DNA of 64,000 bases from Fluviispira vulneris (GCF_014281055.1 NZ_JACRSE010000002.1:496001-560000); one strand, 5' to 3'. Shown: positions 25,040 to 34,414, counted from the first letter of the stretch. Program-made: numbers and translations. The notes: generated by a model from the letters alone, not told the origin.

Positions 25040-26989
25040 GTGAGTTCAACTGTACAAGTTTTTTTACCTGATGGATCGTCCCGTTCCCTTCCTTCCCCTG
25101 CAACTGTTCTTGATCTTGCCGCAAGTATCGGTTCTGGTTTAGCTAAAAGTGCAATTGCTGGAAAAATAAATGGGCAAGCAGTCGACCTTGATACCCTTTT
25201 AACAAATGGGGTAAAAGTAGAAATCATCACCGATCGGTCTAAAGAAGGTGTTGAAATTATAAGACACTCCACTGCGCATATCATGGCAATGGCGATTCAA
25301 GAGCTCTTTCCTGGAACGCAGATTACGATTGGACCTGTGGTAGAAAATCAATTTTATTATGATGTTTACCCTAAAGAAGGAACTAAAATAGGCACAAACG
25401 ATTTCCCGCTGATCGAGAAAAAAATGCAGGAAATAGTTGCTAAAAATATTCCTGTGAAAAGAAGAGTTGTGAGTAAAGATGAAGCAGTAGCACATTTTTC
25501 TAAACTTGGCGAAAAATTTAAAGTTGAAATAGTTGAAGCATTGCCCGCAGAGGGTGAAATAAAAATTTATAATATGGGTGATTGGGATGACCTCTGTCGT
25601 GGTCCCCATGTACCAGCTACAGGCAAACTTGGGGCATTCAAACTGATGAGTGTTGCGGGTGCCTACTGGCGTGCGAATAAAGACAATGAACAACTCGTCC
25701 GTATATATGGAACTGCTTGGGCAAATAAAAAAGATCTCGATGCTTATTTAAATATGCTAGAAGAAGCAAAAAAACGTGATCATATTTTACTTGGGCGTCA
25801 ACTCAATCTCTTCACATTAATGAGTGATATTGCCCCGGGTGCAGCGTTCTTTTTTCCAAATGGAGCTAAGCTTTTTACCCTTTTGCAAAATTACATTCGA
25901 GTGAAATGGGCGAAATTTGGTTTTCAAGAAATCCAAAGTCCACAAGTTATGAATGTTAACTTATGGAAGGTCAGTGGACATTACGAAAATTATCGTGAAG
26001 ATATGTACGTTTTTAAAGATGATCATGATGATGAATTTGGAATTAAACCCATGAGTTGTCCTGGCCACGTGCGCATGTTTATGGTGGGACAAAAATCCTA
26101 TCGCGATTTACCGTTACGTTATGGTGAGTTTGGCATTGTGCACCGCAACGAATTGAGCGGAACATTGCATGGGTTGACTCGTGTGCGTCGTATCACACAA
26201 GATGATGGTCATATTTTTTGTATGCTTGGACAAGTTCAAACTGAAATTGTTTCAGCGCTACAATTTGTCAAAGAAGCTTATTCAGAACTTGGCTTTAATG
26301 AAGTGACTTATATGCTTTCTACACGCCCAGACAACCGTATGGGTGCTGAGGAAGTATGGGATATAGCAGAAAAGGCTTTGGAAGATTCTTTAAAAGAAGC
26401 ACAAGTTCAATACAGCATTAACCCTGGTGATGGTGCTTTTTATGGTCCTAAAATTGACTTTAAAGTGAAAGATGCGATTGGACGAATGCATCAGTGTGCA
26501 ACCATCCAGCTTGACTTTATGATGCCTATGCGTTTTGGAGCGACTTACCAAGCAGCTAATAACACGCAAGAAACTCCTGTAATGATCCACCGTGCCGTTT
26601 TAGGTTCACTCGAGCGATTCATGGGCGTGTTTATCGAACACTGCGCAGGTCATTTCCCACTCGGGTTTGCCCCCATTCAGTGTCGTGTCGTAACAGTTAC
26701 GGAAGCACAAGAAGATTATGCGCGTAAAGTTTCTCAGTATTTGAAAGAAAATGGCGTGCGCGTAGAAACAGATTTCAGCAACGATAAACTGGGTGCTAAA
26801 ATCCGTGATGCGCAATTGCTGAAAATTCCTTATATGCTTGTTATTGGCGATAAAGAAGCGCAGACAAACACATTGACTGCACGGTATCGGGATGGAAAAA
26901 ATCTAGCTCCCATGTCACCGGAAGATTTTTTAACCCATGTTAAAACGGAGTGCGGTTCCTTTTGGGGAATTGATACAAATCAAAAATAA
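25040..26989 (+). CDS. thrS: Threonyl-tRNA synthetase
   Basis: All ThrRS domains are visible in order. TGS: VFLPDGSSRSLPSPATVLDL. Editing domain: HSTAHIMAMAIQELFP and a second part with CRGPHVPATG. Class II core: motif 2 FGIVHRNELSG and motif 3 near HRAVLGSLERF, with zinc ligands Cys in KPMSCPGH and the two His residues. C-terminal anticodon-binding domain. The frame is open to a GTG at 24974, but GTG 25040 has AAGGAG six bases upstream and yields the usual N-terminus, so 649 residues. A terminator follows. infC does not follow, although thrS-infC linkage is common elsewhere. Confidence 0.97.
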   Translation: MSSTVQVFLPDGSSRSLPSPATVLDLAASIGSGLAKSAIAGKINGQAVDLDTLLTNGVKVEIITDRSKEGVEIIRHSTAHIMAMAIQELFPGTQITIGPVVENQFYYDVYPKEGTKIGTNDFPLIEKKMQEIVAKNIPVKRRVVSKDEAVAHFSKLGEKFKVEIVEALPAEGEIKIYNMGDWDDLCRGPHVPATGKLGAFKLMSVAGAYWRANKDNEQLVRIYGTAWANKKDLDAYLNMLEEAKKRDHILLGRQLNLFTLMSDIAPGAAFFFPNGAKLFTLLQNYIRVKWAKFGFQEIQSPQVMNVNLWKVSGHYENYREDMYVFKDDHDDEFGIKPMSCPGHVRMFMVGQKSYRDLPLRYGEFGIVHRNELSGTLHGLTRVRRITQDDGHIFCMLGQVQTEIVSALQFVKEAYSELGFNEVTYMLSTRPDNRMGAEEVWDIAEKALEDSLKEAQVQYSINPGDGAFYGPKIDFKVKDAIGRMHQCATIQLDFMMPMRFGATYQAANNTQETPVMIHRAVLGSLERFMGVFIEHCAGHFPLGFAPIQCRVVTVTEAQEDYARKVSQYLKENGVRVETDFSNDKLGAKIRDAQLLKIPYMLVIGDKEAQTNTLTARYRDGKNLAPMSPEDFLTHVKTECGSFWGIDTNQK

Positions 26990-27072
26990 AAATTTGTTTT
27001 CCATACTGAAATTGATTATGTCAATTGAGCAGTTTTTCAGCTCCATGCAGGAGCTCACATGTTATTCAAAAT

Positions 27073-27106
27073 AAAATCTGTGGAATAGTAATTATCCACA
27101 GATTTT
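27073..27106 (+). terminator. Intrinsic terminator after thrS
   Basis: A perfect 12-bp inverted repeat (27073-27084 and 27095-27106) with a 10-base loop and T residues at the 3' end, 84 bases after the thrS stop. It includes TTATCCACA, an exact DnaA-box match, within the right half. I read that as a by-product of the stem. Confidence 0.8.
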
Positions 27107-27145
27107 TACTCCCTATACAGCAATTAGGGTCAGGAAAGGCGTAAA

Positions 27146-27643
27146 ATGACTTTAGTAAAAATGATCACGAATCTTGGTGAAATTACAATTGAACTTAACG
27201 ATGAAAAAGCACCTATGACAGCCTCAAATTTCGTTAAATATGTTAAATCTGAGCATTTTGATGGCTCTATTTTTCACCGTGTGATTCCTGGATTTATGAT
27301 TCAAGGTGGTGGATTTACTGTTGAAATGAAAGAAAAGAAAACAAATAATCCGATTGAAAACGAAGCAAAAAATGGTCTTGGCAACGAACGTGGAACAATT
27401 GCTATGGCACGCACAAACGATCCACATTCAGCAACAGCTCAGTTCTTTATTAACTTAACAAATAACGATTTTCTAAACAACCGTGGAGCTCAATGGGGTT
27501 ATGCGGTCTTTGGTAAAGTGATTGAAGGAATGGATGTTGTCGACGCTATTGCAAAAGTCAAAACAGGCCGCCATGGTTTTCATGACGATGTGCCAACAAC
27601 TCCTGTGATTATTGAATCAGTTAGAATTGTTGAAGCAAATTAA
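27146..27643 (+). CDS. ppiB: Cyclophilin-type peptidyl-prolyl isomerase
   Basis: A 165-residue single-domain cyclophilin without signal peptide, hence cytoplasmic. The catalytic signature is present: [15 protein letters not shown] with the key Arg and Phe, then [10 protein letters not shown], then [17 protein letters not shown] and the substrate-pocket Trp in [10 protein letters not shown]. It accelerates Xaa-Pro isomerisation during folding. AGGAAAGG precedes the ATG. It is a single-gene unit between terminators, downstream of thrS. Confidence 0.95.
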   Translation: MTLVKMITNLGEITIELNDEKAPMTASNFVKYVKSEHFDGSIFHRVIPGFMIQGGGFTVEMKEKKTNNPIENEAKNGLGNERGTIAMARTNDPHSATAQFFINLTNNDFLNNRGAQWGYAVFGKVIEGMDVVDAIAKVKTGRHGFHDDVPTTPVIIESVRIVEAN

Positions 27644-27664
27644 AATAAATGATCAACTGATTTT

Positions 27665-27695
27665 AAGAGCTTATTTAATAGTAAGCTCTTTTTTT
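27665..27695 (+). terminator. Intrinsic terminator after ppiB
   Basis: A 9-bp stem (27665-27673 with 27682-27690), 8-base loop, followed by five more T residues, 21 bases after the ppiB stop. Confidence 0.9.
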
Positions 27696-27910
27696 GTGTA
27701 AAAATACTTACATTTAATTTTTAAAAAATAACATAAAATTTAAATAATTTAATATGCCAACCCCTTAATTTTGATTTATTCAAATATTAAAATTTATTTT
27801 TAAAGAGAATATTGTGAATTATTTTTTTACAATTTAAATTAATCTATGCTAATTAATTATTTTTTCTAGTATAATTTTCTAAGTGTTTAGTAAATAATCA
27901 GGAGAAGAAA

Positions 27911-28561
27911 ATGTTAAAATTTAATTTTTTTATATTTGATTTTGATGGGAATATTTGTGATACAAATAAGGCTGTTCATTACTGTATAACGAAAACGCTT
28001 GATGAGTATAATATTAACTTTGATAAAAGTTATTTAGAATATTTAATATCACAGGGCTTGAGTTTAAAAGATACATTCGCAGAGCTAGCGAAAAATACTT
28101 GTGTTGAAAGTTTAATTAAACAATATAGAGTAATTTACAATTCAGGAAAAGGGATAGAAATGAGTAATTTGTATCCTAACGTACACGAAGTTTTTGATTA
28201 TTTAAAATTAAATAATTCTACGATTTTTGTGCTAAGTAATAAAGGAATTATTTCGATATCAGAAGCTTTAAATTATTTTCAATTAGATAAGTATATTGAT
28301 ATGTGTATTGCTGATAGTCTAGAAATGAAAAAAAAGCCGGATCCTATGATATATAATGAGGTTATAAGAACTAAATACACTTATCTAAATCCCCAAGAAG
28401 TTTTAATGATTGGAGATAAGGTAGGCGATATTAATTTTGCAAAAAATTCTTTTATTTCATCTTGCTGGGCAAAGTATGGGGATGGAAATAAAGAAGAATG
28501 TATCGATTTAAATCTAACATATAAAATAGACTCATTTTCTTCATTATTAGAAATAATTTAA
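27911..28561 (+). CDS. HAD-superfamily phosphatase, phosphoglycolate phosphatase-like
   Basis: HAD motifs are intact: motif I FDFDGNICDT (nucleophile and acid Asp pair), motif II Ser in VLSNKG, motif III Lys in KKKPDPMIY, motif IV IGDKVGDI. A helical cap sits between motifs I and II, as in the Gph/PGMB group. Length is 216 residues. The natural substrate cannot be told from sequence; small sugar phosphates or phosphoglycolate are typical. AGGAG lies about seven bases before the ATG. Codons are strikingly A/T-rich compared with ppiB and lipA on either side, and the gene stands alone behind 220 bases of AT-rich DNA, so recent acquisition is possible. Confidence 0.88.
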   Translation: MLKFNFFIFDFDGNICDTNKAVHYCITKTLDEYNINFDKSYLEYLISQGLSLKDTFAELAKNTCVESLIKQYRVIYNSGKGIEMSNLYPNVHEVFDYLKLNNSTIFVLSNKGIISISEALNYFQLDKYIDMCIADSLEMKKKPDPMIYNEVIRTKYTYLNPQEVLMIGDKVGDINFAKNSFISSCWAKYGDGNKEECIDLNLTYKIDSFSSLLEII

Positions 28562-28646
28562 GCTAGATAATGGAAGTATTGTTGGGAACCATTTATTTGT
28601 ACAAAGCAAAGCGCTTTAATTTTATTTATGTAGGAGCAAGAATCTA

Positions 28647-29642
28647 TTATACTGGAAACAGTTCCGAAGCTTTATAGGAGCTTCTGACCAAAGGTCCCGC
28701 TGCAACGGCTTTAAAGCCAAGTTCTTTTGCGCGTGTTTTCCAGTAGTCAAACTCTTCAGGATGGACAAAGCGCTTTACGGTCAAGTGTTTTGTGGTTGGT
28801 TGGAGATATTGACCAATCGTTATGATTTCTGTGCCAACTTGGCGCAGATCACAAAGCGTTTCTTCAACTTCAGCGAATTCTTCGCCCAGCCCAAGCATAA
28901 TAGCACTTTTTGTGTACATACCTTTTGGCCCAATTTTTAAAGCATTTTCAAGAACTTTAAGACTTTGGTCGTATTTTGCGCGTGCGTCGCGCACGCGTGG
29001 GCTTAAGCGCCGCACGGTTTCAACATTGTGGGCAAAAACATCGAGGCCCCGGCCTGCATGGACTACTTGGTCAATACTCTCAATTTGTCCTCTAAAATCT
29101 CCTGCGAGAATTTCGACTTTGGTTCGGGGATTTTCTTTATGAATCGCTATGATTGTTTCGGCAATGTGCGCTGCCCCGCCATCAGGAATATCGTCTCTAT
29201 CAACCATAGTAATAACGGCATAATTGAGATTCATCATGCGAATGCTTTCAGCAACTTTGTATGGTTCCTCTTTGTCAAGCAGCCCCCCAGGGTTGCCTGT
29301 TTTAATATGGCAGAAGCGGCAGCCTCGTGTGCAGACATCGCCTAAAATCATAAAAGTAGCAGTGCCTGTATTCCAACATCCTGATATATTAGGGCATTTT
29401 GCTTCTTCGCAAACTGTGTAGAGTTTTTTCTCTCTGAGATCTTTTTTGATATTAAAAAGGACTTCACCACCGGTGAGACCAACTTTAAGCCATTGAGGTT
29501 TTAGGGGACGACCTGTTTTTGGATGAATTTCTGGTTCTATGGCAAGAGCGGCAAGCTTTGCATAAATTTCTTTGCGGCTATCTAAGTTGTCTAGCAGATT
29601 TTGAGGTTTGTTTATTTGATTTAAATTGATGTTCTCTGGCAT
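28647..29642 (-). CDS. lipA: Lipoyl synthase
   Basis: LipA inserts two sulfurs into protein-bound octanoate, making the lipoyl cofactor of the 2-oxoacid dehydrogenases and the glycine cleavage system. Both iron-sulfur sites are visible: the auxiliary cluster CEEAKCPNISGC and the radical-SAM CTRGCRFC. The C-terminal RSSY motif (LVRSSYKA) is also present. The frame is open to 29687, but GGAG lies before the ATG at 29642, giving 331 residues, normal for the family. lipB is not adjacent. The gene is divergent from the PhoU-like gene and convergent with the HAD gene. Confidence 0.97.
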   Translation of the reverse strand: MPENINLNQINKPQNLLDNLDSRKEIYAKLAALAIEPEIHPKTGRPLKPQWLKVGLTGGEVLFNIKKDLREKKLYTVCEEAKCPNISGCWNTGTATFMILGDVCTRGCRFCHIKTGNPGGLLDKEEPYKVAESIRMMNLNYAVITMVDRDDIPDGGAAHIAETIIAIHKENPRTKVEILAGDFRGQIESIDQVVHAGRGLDVFAHNVETVRRLSPRVRDARAKYDQSLKVLENALKIGPKGMYTKSAIMLGLGEEFAEVEETLCDLRQVGTEIITIGQYLQPTTKHLTVKRFVHPEEFDYWKTRAKELGFKAVAAGPLVRSSYKASELFPV

Positions 29643-29744
29643 ATTTGCACTCTCCAAAAGACCTATGGCACATTCGACGTGGCACATTCAGTTTATCCGT
29701 AACAGTGTGCACAAATTAATGCAAACTACGTAAGGACAATCCTC

Positions 29745-30839
29745 ATGTCGAGAATTTCAAGTCTTGAAATGCAGTTAGCGAATGTAAAATCATTATTAAG
29801 AACAATGTGTGATGCTGTACATGCGGGCCTGCAAACTTTAGTGCAACATTTTGAGCATCCAAACACAAATAGATTGATTAAAATAGTTGTTCTCGATTCA
29901 GAGATAGACAATCTTGAGCGTGCCATCGATGCCTCTATTTTACAAGTTTTTGCAACCCAGCAGCCCTTGGGATACGAATTACGCTTGGCCTATGCTTGTG
30001 CAAAAATTGCCCACCATGTTGAGCGGATAGGCGATGCAGTGGAAAGTTTGGCGAGACAACTTGTCAACGGTGACGTTCCAGAACAAAAAGAGATTTTTTT
30101 GGAAATGCTGTTAGATACGAAAAATTTATTTGAGCGTTCTTATACTGCCATGTTCGATGGTGACTTGTCACTGATCCAAGAAATACATATTTTAGATGAT
30201 AAAGTGGATGTAAAACAAAGAGAGCTAAATCTAATTGCAAAGAACATTTTGAAAAAAGGCAATAAAAAAAGTATAGAAAAAGCGCTTAAAATTATCAGTA
30301 TGAGTTCTAAATTAGAAAAAATTGCCGATTTATGTTGTAACTGGGCAGAACAAATAGATTTTGCAGAAAATGGAATGGCGCGAAGAACGCTGAGAAAAAG
30401 AAAATATCGTTTGGTATTTATAGATAATATTGGAGGAATGATAGCAAGTCTCGTTGCATCATTTCTGTATAAAAATGTGAAGGATATTGTTGAGCTTTCT
30501 GTTATTACAACTCAATCGATAAAGTCAAATAATATTCTTAACTTTACAAATTTACTTGTTGATTACGAAATCACCCCGCAAATTTTTCCTATTGCAAGAA
30601 TAACGACTGTTAATTGGAATAATTGTTTGATGTTAATTAAACTGGGTAAATTTGAATTATCAGAAGAAGAATCTGACATAGTTCCTAATAAAACCGTTCA
30701 AATTCACTGGCCCGAAATTACGATTGATCCAATTGATATTGAAAATGATCCAAAAAAATTTAAAGAGTTTGCAAATGTTCTCACTCGTAGAACAAATCAA
30801 CTCGCACAAATAATTGCACGAACACAAGAACAAAATTAA
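29745..30839 (+). CDS. PhoU protein fused to a decayed ArsC/LMW-phosphatase-like domain
   Basis: Residues about 8-215 form two PhoU three-helix bundles (LDSEIDNLERAIDAS, KIAHHVERIGDAVESLARQL and the matching KLEKIADLCCNWAEQI). PhoU restrains phosphate uptake and Pho signalling. The C-terminal about 140 residues look like a low-molecular-weight phosphatase or arsenate reductase fold: a beta strand RLVFIDN followed by a loop and helix, and a late WPEITIDPIDIENDP segment like the W.LPDP of ArsC. The catalytic CX5R is gone, since the loop reads FIDNIGGMIAS, so no catalysis is expected. pst and pho genes are not nearby. The fusion call is inference from aligned motifs. Confidence 0.8.
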   Translation: MSRISSLEMQLANVKSLLRTMCDAVHAGLQTLVQHFEHPNTNRLIKIVVLDSEIDNLERAIDASILQVFATQQPLGYELRLAYACAKIAHHVERIGDAVESLARQLVNGDVPEQKEIFLEMLLDTKNLFERSYTAMFDGDLSLIQEIHILDDKVDVKQRELNLIAKNILKKGNKKSIEKALKIISMSSKLEKIADLCCNWAEQIDFAENGMARRTLRKRKYRLVFIDNIGGMIASLVASFLYKNVKDIVELSVITTQSIKSNNILNFTNLLVDYEITPQIFPIARITTVNWNNCLMLIKLGKFELSEEESDIVPNKTVQIHWPEITIDPIDIENDPKKFKEFANVLTRRTNQLAQIIARTQEQN

Positions 30840-30878
30840 TATAAAAAAGTATGACAGAGGAAATATTTTTCATTAAAT

Positions 30879-30894
30879 AGGTATATTATTTGCA
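30879..30894 (+). promoter_or_regulatory. Candidate sigma-54 promoter of the flagellar cluster
   Basis: The sequence reads aGGtat-N5-TTGCA: GG-N10-GC spacing with a perfect -12 TTGCA. The -24 keeps GG only. It lies 130 bases before the TTG start of the AMIN/TPR gene, which leads into the sigma-54-type regulator and flgB-flgC-fliE-fliF. Middle flagellar genes are commonly sigma-54 dependent, which fits. Confidence 0.5.
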
Positions 30895-31023
30895 TTAATA
30901 AACAATTTGACACGTCAAAATTTCACTTTCTGACAATTTTCAGACTGACATAATAGAACATCACTCAGGTAAACTACAAGAAATGAAATTTATTTACTTG
31001 TATTTATTTTGGAGGAAGAAGAG

Positions 31024-33285
31024 TTGTTCAAGAAAAAACTCTTCACATATTCATTCTTTACATTTCTTACCGCTGCAGGAGGAGTTTTTGACTCAAACTT
31101 GGCAAGTACAGAGATATTAAAAATTAGAAAAGATAAAATTTCTCCAACTTTTCTTGCAGGAGAAGATAGTTATCGCATGGTTTTTGATTTGGGAGAACCG
31201 CGGAGGTATGCAACGCGCTTTATTAAAGGAACAAGAACGTTACAAATAAGAGTTATTCCTGCAAGGATGGAAGAGTTTAATAATACATCATTTTATGACA
31301 CTCGTTTTGTTAAACGTGTGTATATGCGCGAAGAAAAATCTGAAGTTACGATTCATATTCAATTAAAAAATTTACCAATCGGGTGGGTAGTCGCAACACA
31401 AAATAAACCTTGGAGAATTTTAATTGATTTTTGGCGAACTGAGCCTGAGAGTAAAAATTTGGAAGCGGACTGGAATTGGCAACCTGATTATATAGAAGGT
31501 TTGAGTAAAGAAAATATCCCTGAAATTATGCCTACTTATATTATGCAAAATGAGGTTGTGCAAGATAAAAAATACCCGCCCAAAATGAATGGGCAAAATA
31601 AAAGTGAAAGTCAAAAAGTTGTTACCTCTTCAGGTCAAGCAAATAATCAAAAAGCTTTTATTAAAGAAAATAAAAATAAATCACTTCCTTTAATGCCTGA
31701 AAAAGATCTTGAAAAAATAAAAAGAGAAAAAGAATATAATTTACCAGAGATATATGGCAGACTTGAAGTTTTAAAACAAATAAGTGAATATAGAATGACG
31801 TTGTTACAAGCGCAGATGGGCTCTGTTTTTGGAACGAAAGAAGAATTTGATGTTGGCAAAAATTTTGCTGAAGAGCTGTATAAGAGTGGTCATGAAGATC
31901 AAGCATTGAGTATTTATAGAAGACTTGTTGCACTTTCTGAAAGAAAATTTAAATCTGATCCAAAAATTTTATGGCATGCTGGTGAATCAGCTTATCTCAC
32001 TAGGAATTTTGATTTAGCGAATGATTATTTTAGGTCGCTCTTGTTAAATTCTCCTGGCAGTGAATATGCAGCGTTAGCAAAACTTAGACTTTTAGATATC
32101 GATGAATTGAGTAATTCAAAGACAAAAGGAATGGGTAAAACAGGTTATCAAAATGCTCAGAAATATTCTGAAATGGCTTTGTACGACAAAAATCCTCTCA
32201 TCGTAAAAGTCGCTTCTTCTCTCCGTGTTTTGAATGATGTTGTTGATGAAAATCCAAATGCGGTAAAAACGTATCAGCAAAATATAGACGCTTGCGTCAC
32301 TTCTGAAAGTATCCCGTTTGACTTGCTGAAAAATTGTGCATATGATCAGATAAGATCTACGGTTGAAAAAGAAAATATCAACACTGCAGACGCTGCCGTT
32401 CAGCAATTTAAAAAGAAGGTGGCTGGTGATAAACGCACTGCTATTCTTGAAAATATTGTGAACAGCAGAGTAAAGGATCTCTTAAAGAGCACTGCACAAA
32501 ATAAACAGTGGGAAGTATGGACACGTTTTGAAAAAGGTGCGCGGCAGACATTACTTGAATTTACGTATTCTGATCCAGAGTCTCTTTTTACCAGAGCAGA
32601 AGCTTTTGATGCCGTAGGTGAAAACCAAAAGGCAATTCAACTTTACAGTGCATTTTGGCAAGCTTCGACGGATCAAAAAAGAAAGAATGAAGCAGCTGCC
32701 ATTACTGCGCGCTTATATTTTCGAAGCAATAAACCTACTGACGCAGAAATATTTTTGCGTCGCATCGAACAAGATGAAAAAAGAAAAGCAGATGGATTAA
32801 CTGAAAAGTCTGTACAGGCTTTGAAGGAGCTTTCTGTTGCTCCTTACCGTAACAAAATAGCGTTACGTTTACTTTTAGATGAGATGAAACTTGGACGTTA
32901 TGTTGAACGCGATTTGCCAACTCTGGGTGAATGGGCTCGGGCTTTGCGTGGTACCCCTGATGTCGAACCTCTTTATGAGAAAATTCTGGCATTTCCTGCA
33001 AAGTCACTGGATGAAATTCAAACAGTTGAAGCGTCAATCATGCAATATGCAGAAGATTTACGGGATTCGGGCAGATTTGCGAAGTCGGGAGATATGTTTC
33101 TTGCAATGGCAAATTTAGCCCAGGGAACACATCGAGCCGAAGCCGCATATAAAGCAGGAGTTGTATATGCGAGAGCAGGCCTTTTCGATAAAGCGAAAAC
33201 AGCATGGCTCTTAGCAGCAAACGACACTAACGACAAGCGATACTCTTCACTGGCGAGCGAAAGGCTCGACAGACTCAATAAGTAA
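31024..33285 (+). CDS. Exported AMIN-domain and TPR protein of the flagellar cluster
   Basis: The start is a TTG at 31024: GGAGG lies eight bases before it, and the protein then begins MFKKK plus a hydrophobic signal peptide ending near SNLAS. Residues about 35-140 resemble an AMIN domain, a beta-rich peptidoglycan- or envelope-targeting module (YRMVFDLGEPRRYATRF, then WRILIDFWR). A Lys/Asn-rich linker follows (about 170-245). Tetratricopeptide repeats fill the rest (for example QALSIYRRLVALSERKF, AKTAWLLAANDTNDKRYSS). It is probably a periplasmic scaffold, perhaps for assembly of the flagellar basal body. It begins the run into the sigma-54-type regulator with a 34-base gap. No enzyme motif is seen. 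Confidence 0.82.
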   Translation: MFKKKLFTYSFFTFLTAAGGVFDSNLASTEILKIRKDKISPTFLAGEDSYRMVFDLGEPRRYATRFIKGTRTLQIRVIPARMEEFNNTSFYDTRFVKRVYMREEKSEVTIHIQLKNLPIGWVVATQNKPWRILIDFWRTEPESKNLEADWNWQPDYIEGLSKENIPEIMPTYIMQNEVVQDKKYPPKMNGQNKSESQKVVTSSGQANNQKAFIKENKNKSLPLMPEKDLEKIKREKEYNLPEIYGRLEVLKQISEYRMTLLQAQMGSVFGTKEEFDVGKNFAEELYKSGHEDQALSIYRRLVALSERKFKSDPKILWHAGESAYLTRNFDLANDYFRSLLLNSPGSEYAALAKLRLLDIDELSNSKTKGMGKTGYQNAQKYSEMALYDKNPLIVKVASSLRVLNDVVDENPNAVKTYQQNIDACVTSESIPFDLLKNCAYDQIRSTVEKENINTADAAVQQFKKKVAGDKRTAILENIVNSRVKDLLKSTAQNKQWEVWTRFEKGARQTLLEFTYSDPESLFTRAEAFDAVGENQKAIQLYSAFWQASTDQKRKNEAAAITARLYFRSNKPTDAEIFLRRIEQDEKRKADGLTEKSVQALKELSVAPYRNKIALRLLLDEMKLGRYVERDLPTLGEWARALRGTPDVEPLYEKILAFPAKSLDEIQTVEASIMQYAEDLRDSGRFAKSGDMFLAMANLAQGTHRAEAAYKAGVVYARAGLFDKAKTAWLLAANDTNDKRYSSLASERLDRLNK

Positions 33286-33319
33286 ACAGGTGATTCAGAA
33301 ATTAAGGGGAGGTTTGTAT

Positions 33320-34414
33320 ATGAGTGATGTGCGTCCTATGGGATTGTTTGACATAGATTCTGCAAACTATGGAACACAACAAAGTAACAATGCTGTGGAA
33401 GGACGCAGCATTCATTCTAATAATGTTCCAAATGAAACAGATCTAAGAATTTCAGAAGAGGAAATGCTTAGGCATTATCCAACTCGTGATGAAAAAATAT
33501 ATAAATTGCTTGAAGTCGCTAGAACCATTGCTCCAACTAAAGTACCAATTTTAATTACGGGTGAAAGTGGAACAGGAAAAGAAACATTTGCAAAAGCGAT
33601 ACATATTGCTGGTGGAAGAGAAAGAGGTCGCTTTGTTGTCGCAAATAGTTCAAATATTCCTGCTAACTTTTTTGAAATGGAACTCTTTCCTGCGCAAAGA
33701 AATCCACACGAATATAATCAAAATCACAGCAATCGTCCACTTGAAACTTGCTCATTGATGCTCGATGAAGTCACTGAGTTAGAAGCATCTATGCAATTAA
33801 AGCTTTTAAGAATATTAAAAGAACAAGATGTTAATAAAGGTGCAATAAGACGTGGTACTGCTGCAGATGCAAGAATAATTGCATGTAGTAATAAAAATAT
33901 TCAAGACGAAGTCAATGCACAAAGATTTCGCAATGACTTATTTTTTAAATTACATGTCATACATTTAGAAATTCCTGCATTGAGACAAAGATTGGTTGAT
34001 ATAGATTTCTATTCCGAGATTTTTCTACGTGAATTTAATATTCAATTTTCTAAAAATGTTCAACTTTCACCTACTGCTAAACAAGCTCTCAGGACGTACA
34101 CTTGGCCAGGAAATATTCGTGAATTGCGTAACGTTATTCAACGGTCAGTGTTACTTTCAACCCGTGATTACATAGGTGTAGAAGAACTTCATCTAATGAG
34201 AGCAAATAGCAGAACAGAAGTTGCTATGGGAGAACCGCTTCCACAGGTAACTTTAAGAGAACTTGAACAGAGACTGATATTGCAAACACTCAGAAGAATG
34301 AATGGAAATAGAACTCACACTGCGAAAGCATTAGGAATATCGTTGAGAGCATTGCGTTATAAATTAAATGAGCTGGTTGATTGTGGTTATGAAGTTGAAG
34401 GAAAGAATATATGA
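33320..34414 (+). CDS. Sigma-54-type AAA+ regulator lacking the GAFTGA loop
   Basis: No receiver domain; the first 50 residues are unrecognised. The AAA+ module has Walker A GESGTGKE (81-88), Walker B SLMLDE (145-150) and a normal arginine-finger region (RFRNDLFFKLHV). The Fis-type helix-turn-helix is at the C-terminus (THTAKALGISLRALRYKL). Where activators carry GAFTGA, the loop that touches sigma-54, this protein has ELFPAQRNPHEYNQNHSNRP (121-140). It therefore may not activate sigma-54 alone and could be a repressor, a partner in mixed hexamers, or a TyrR-like regulator. GGGGAGG precedes ATG 33320 (the frame opens at 33290). It overlaps flgB as ATGA, so it is coupled to the rod genes. Confidence 0.88.
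   Translation: MSDVRPMGLFDIDSANYGTQQSNNAVEGRSIHSNNVPNETDLRISEEEMLRHYPTRDEKIYKLLEVARTIAPTKVPILITGESGTGKETFAKAIHIAGGRERGRFVVANSSNIPANFFEMELFPAQRNPHEYNQNHSNRPLETCSLMLDEVTELEASMQLKLLRILKEQDVNKGAIRRGTAADARIIACSNKNIQDEVNAQRFRNDLFFKLHVIHLEIPALRQRLVDIDFYSEIFLREFNIQFSKNVQLSPTAKQALRTYTWPGNIRELRNVIQRSVLLSTRDYIGVEELHLMRANSRTEVAMGEPLPQVTLRELEQRLILQTLRRMNGNRTHTAKALGISLRALRYKLNELVDCGYEVEGKNI

Noticed and set aside
27095-27106. DnaA box after thrS
   Set aside because: The TTATCCACA match lies inside a normal terminator hairpin with T-run, which explains it.
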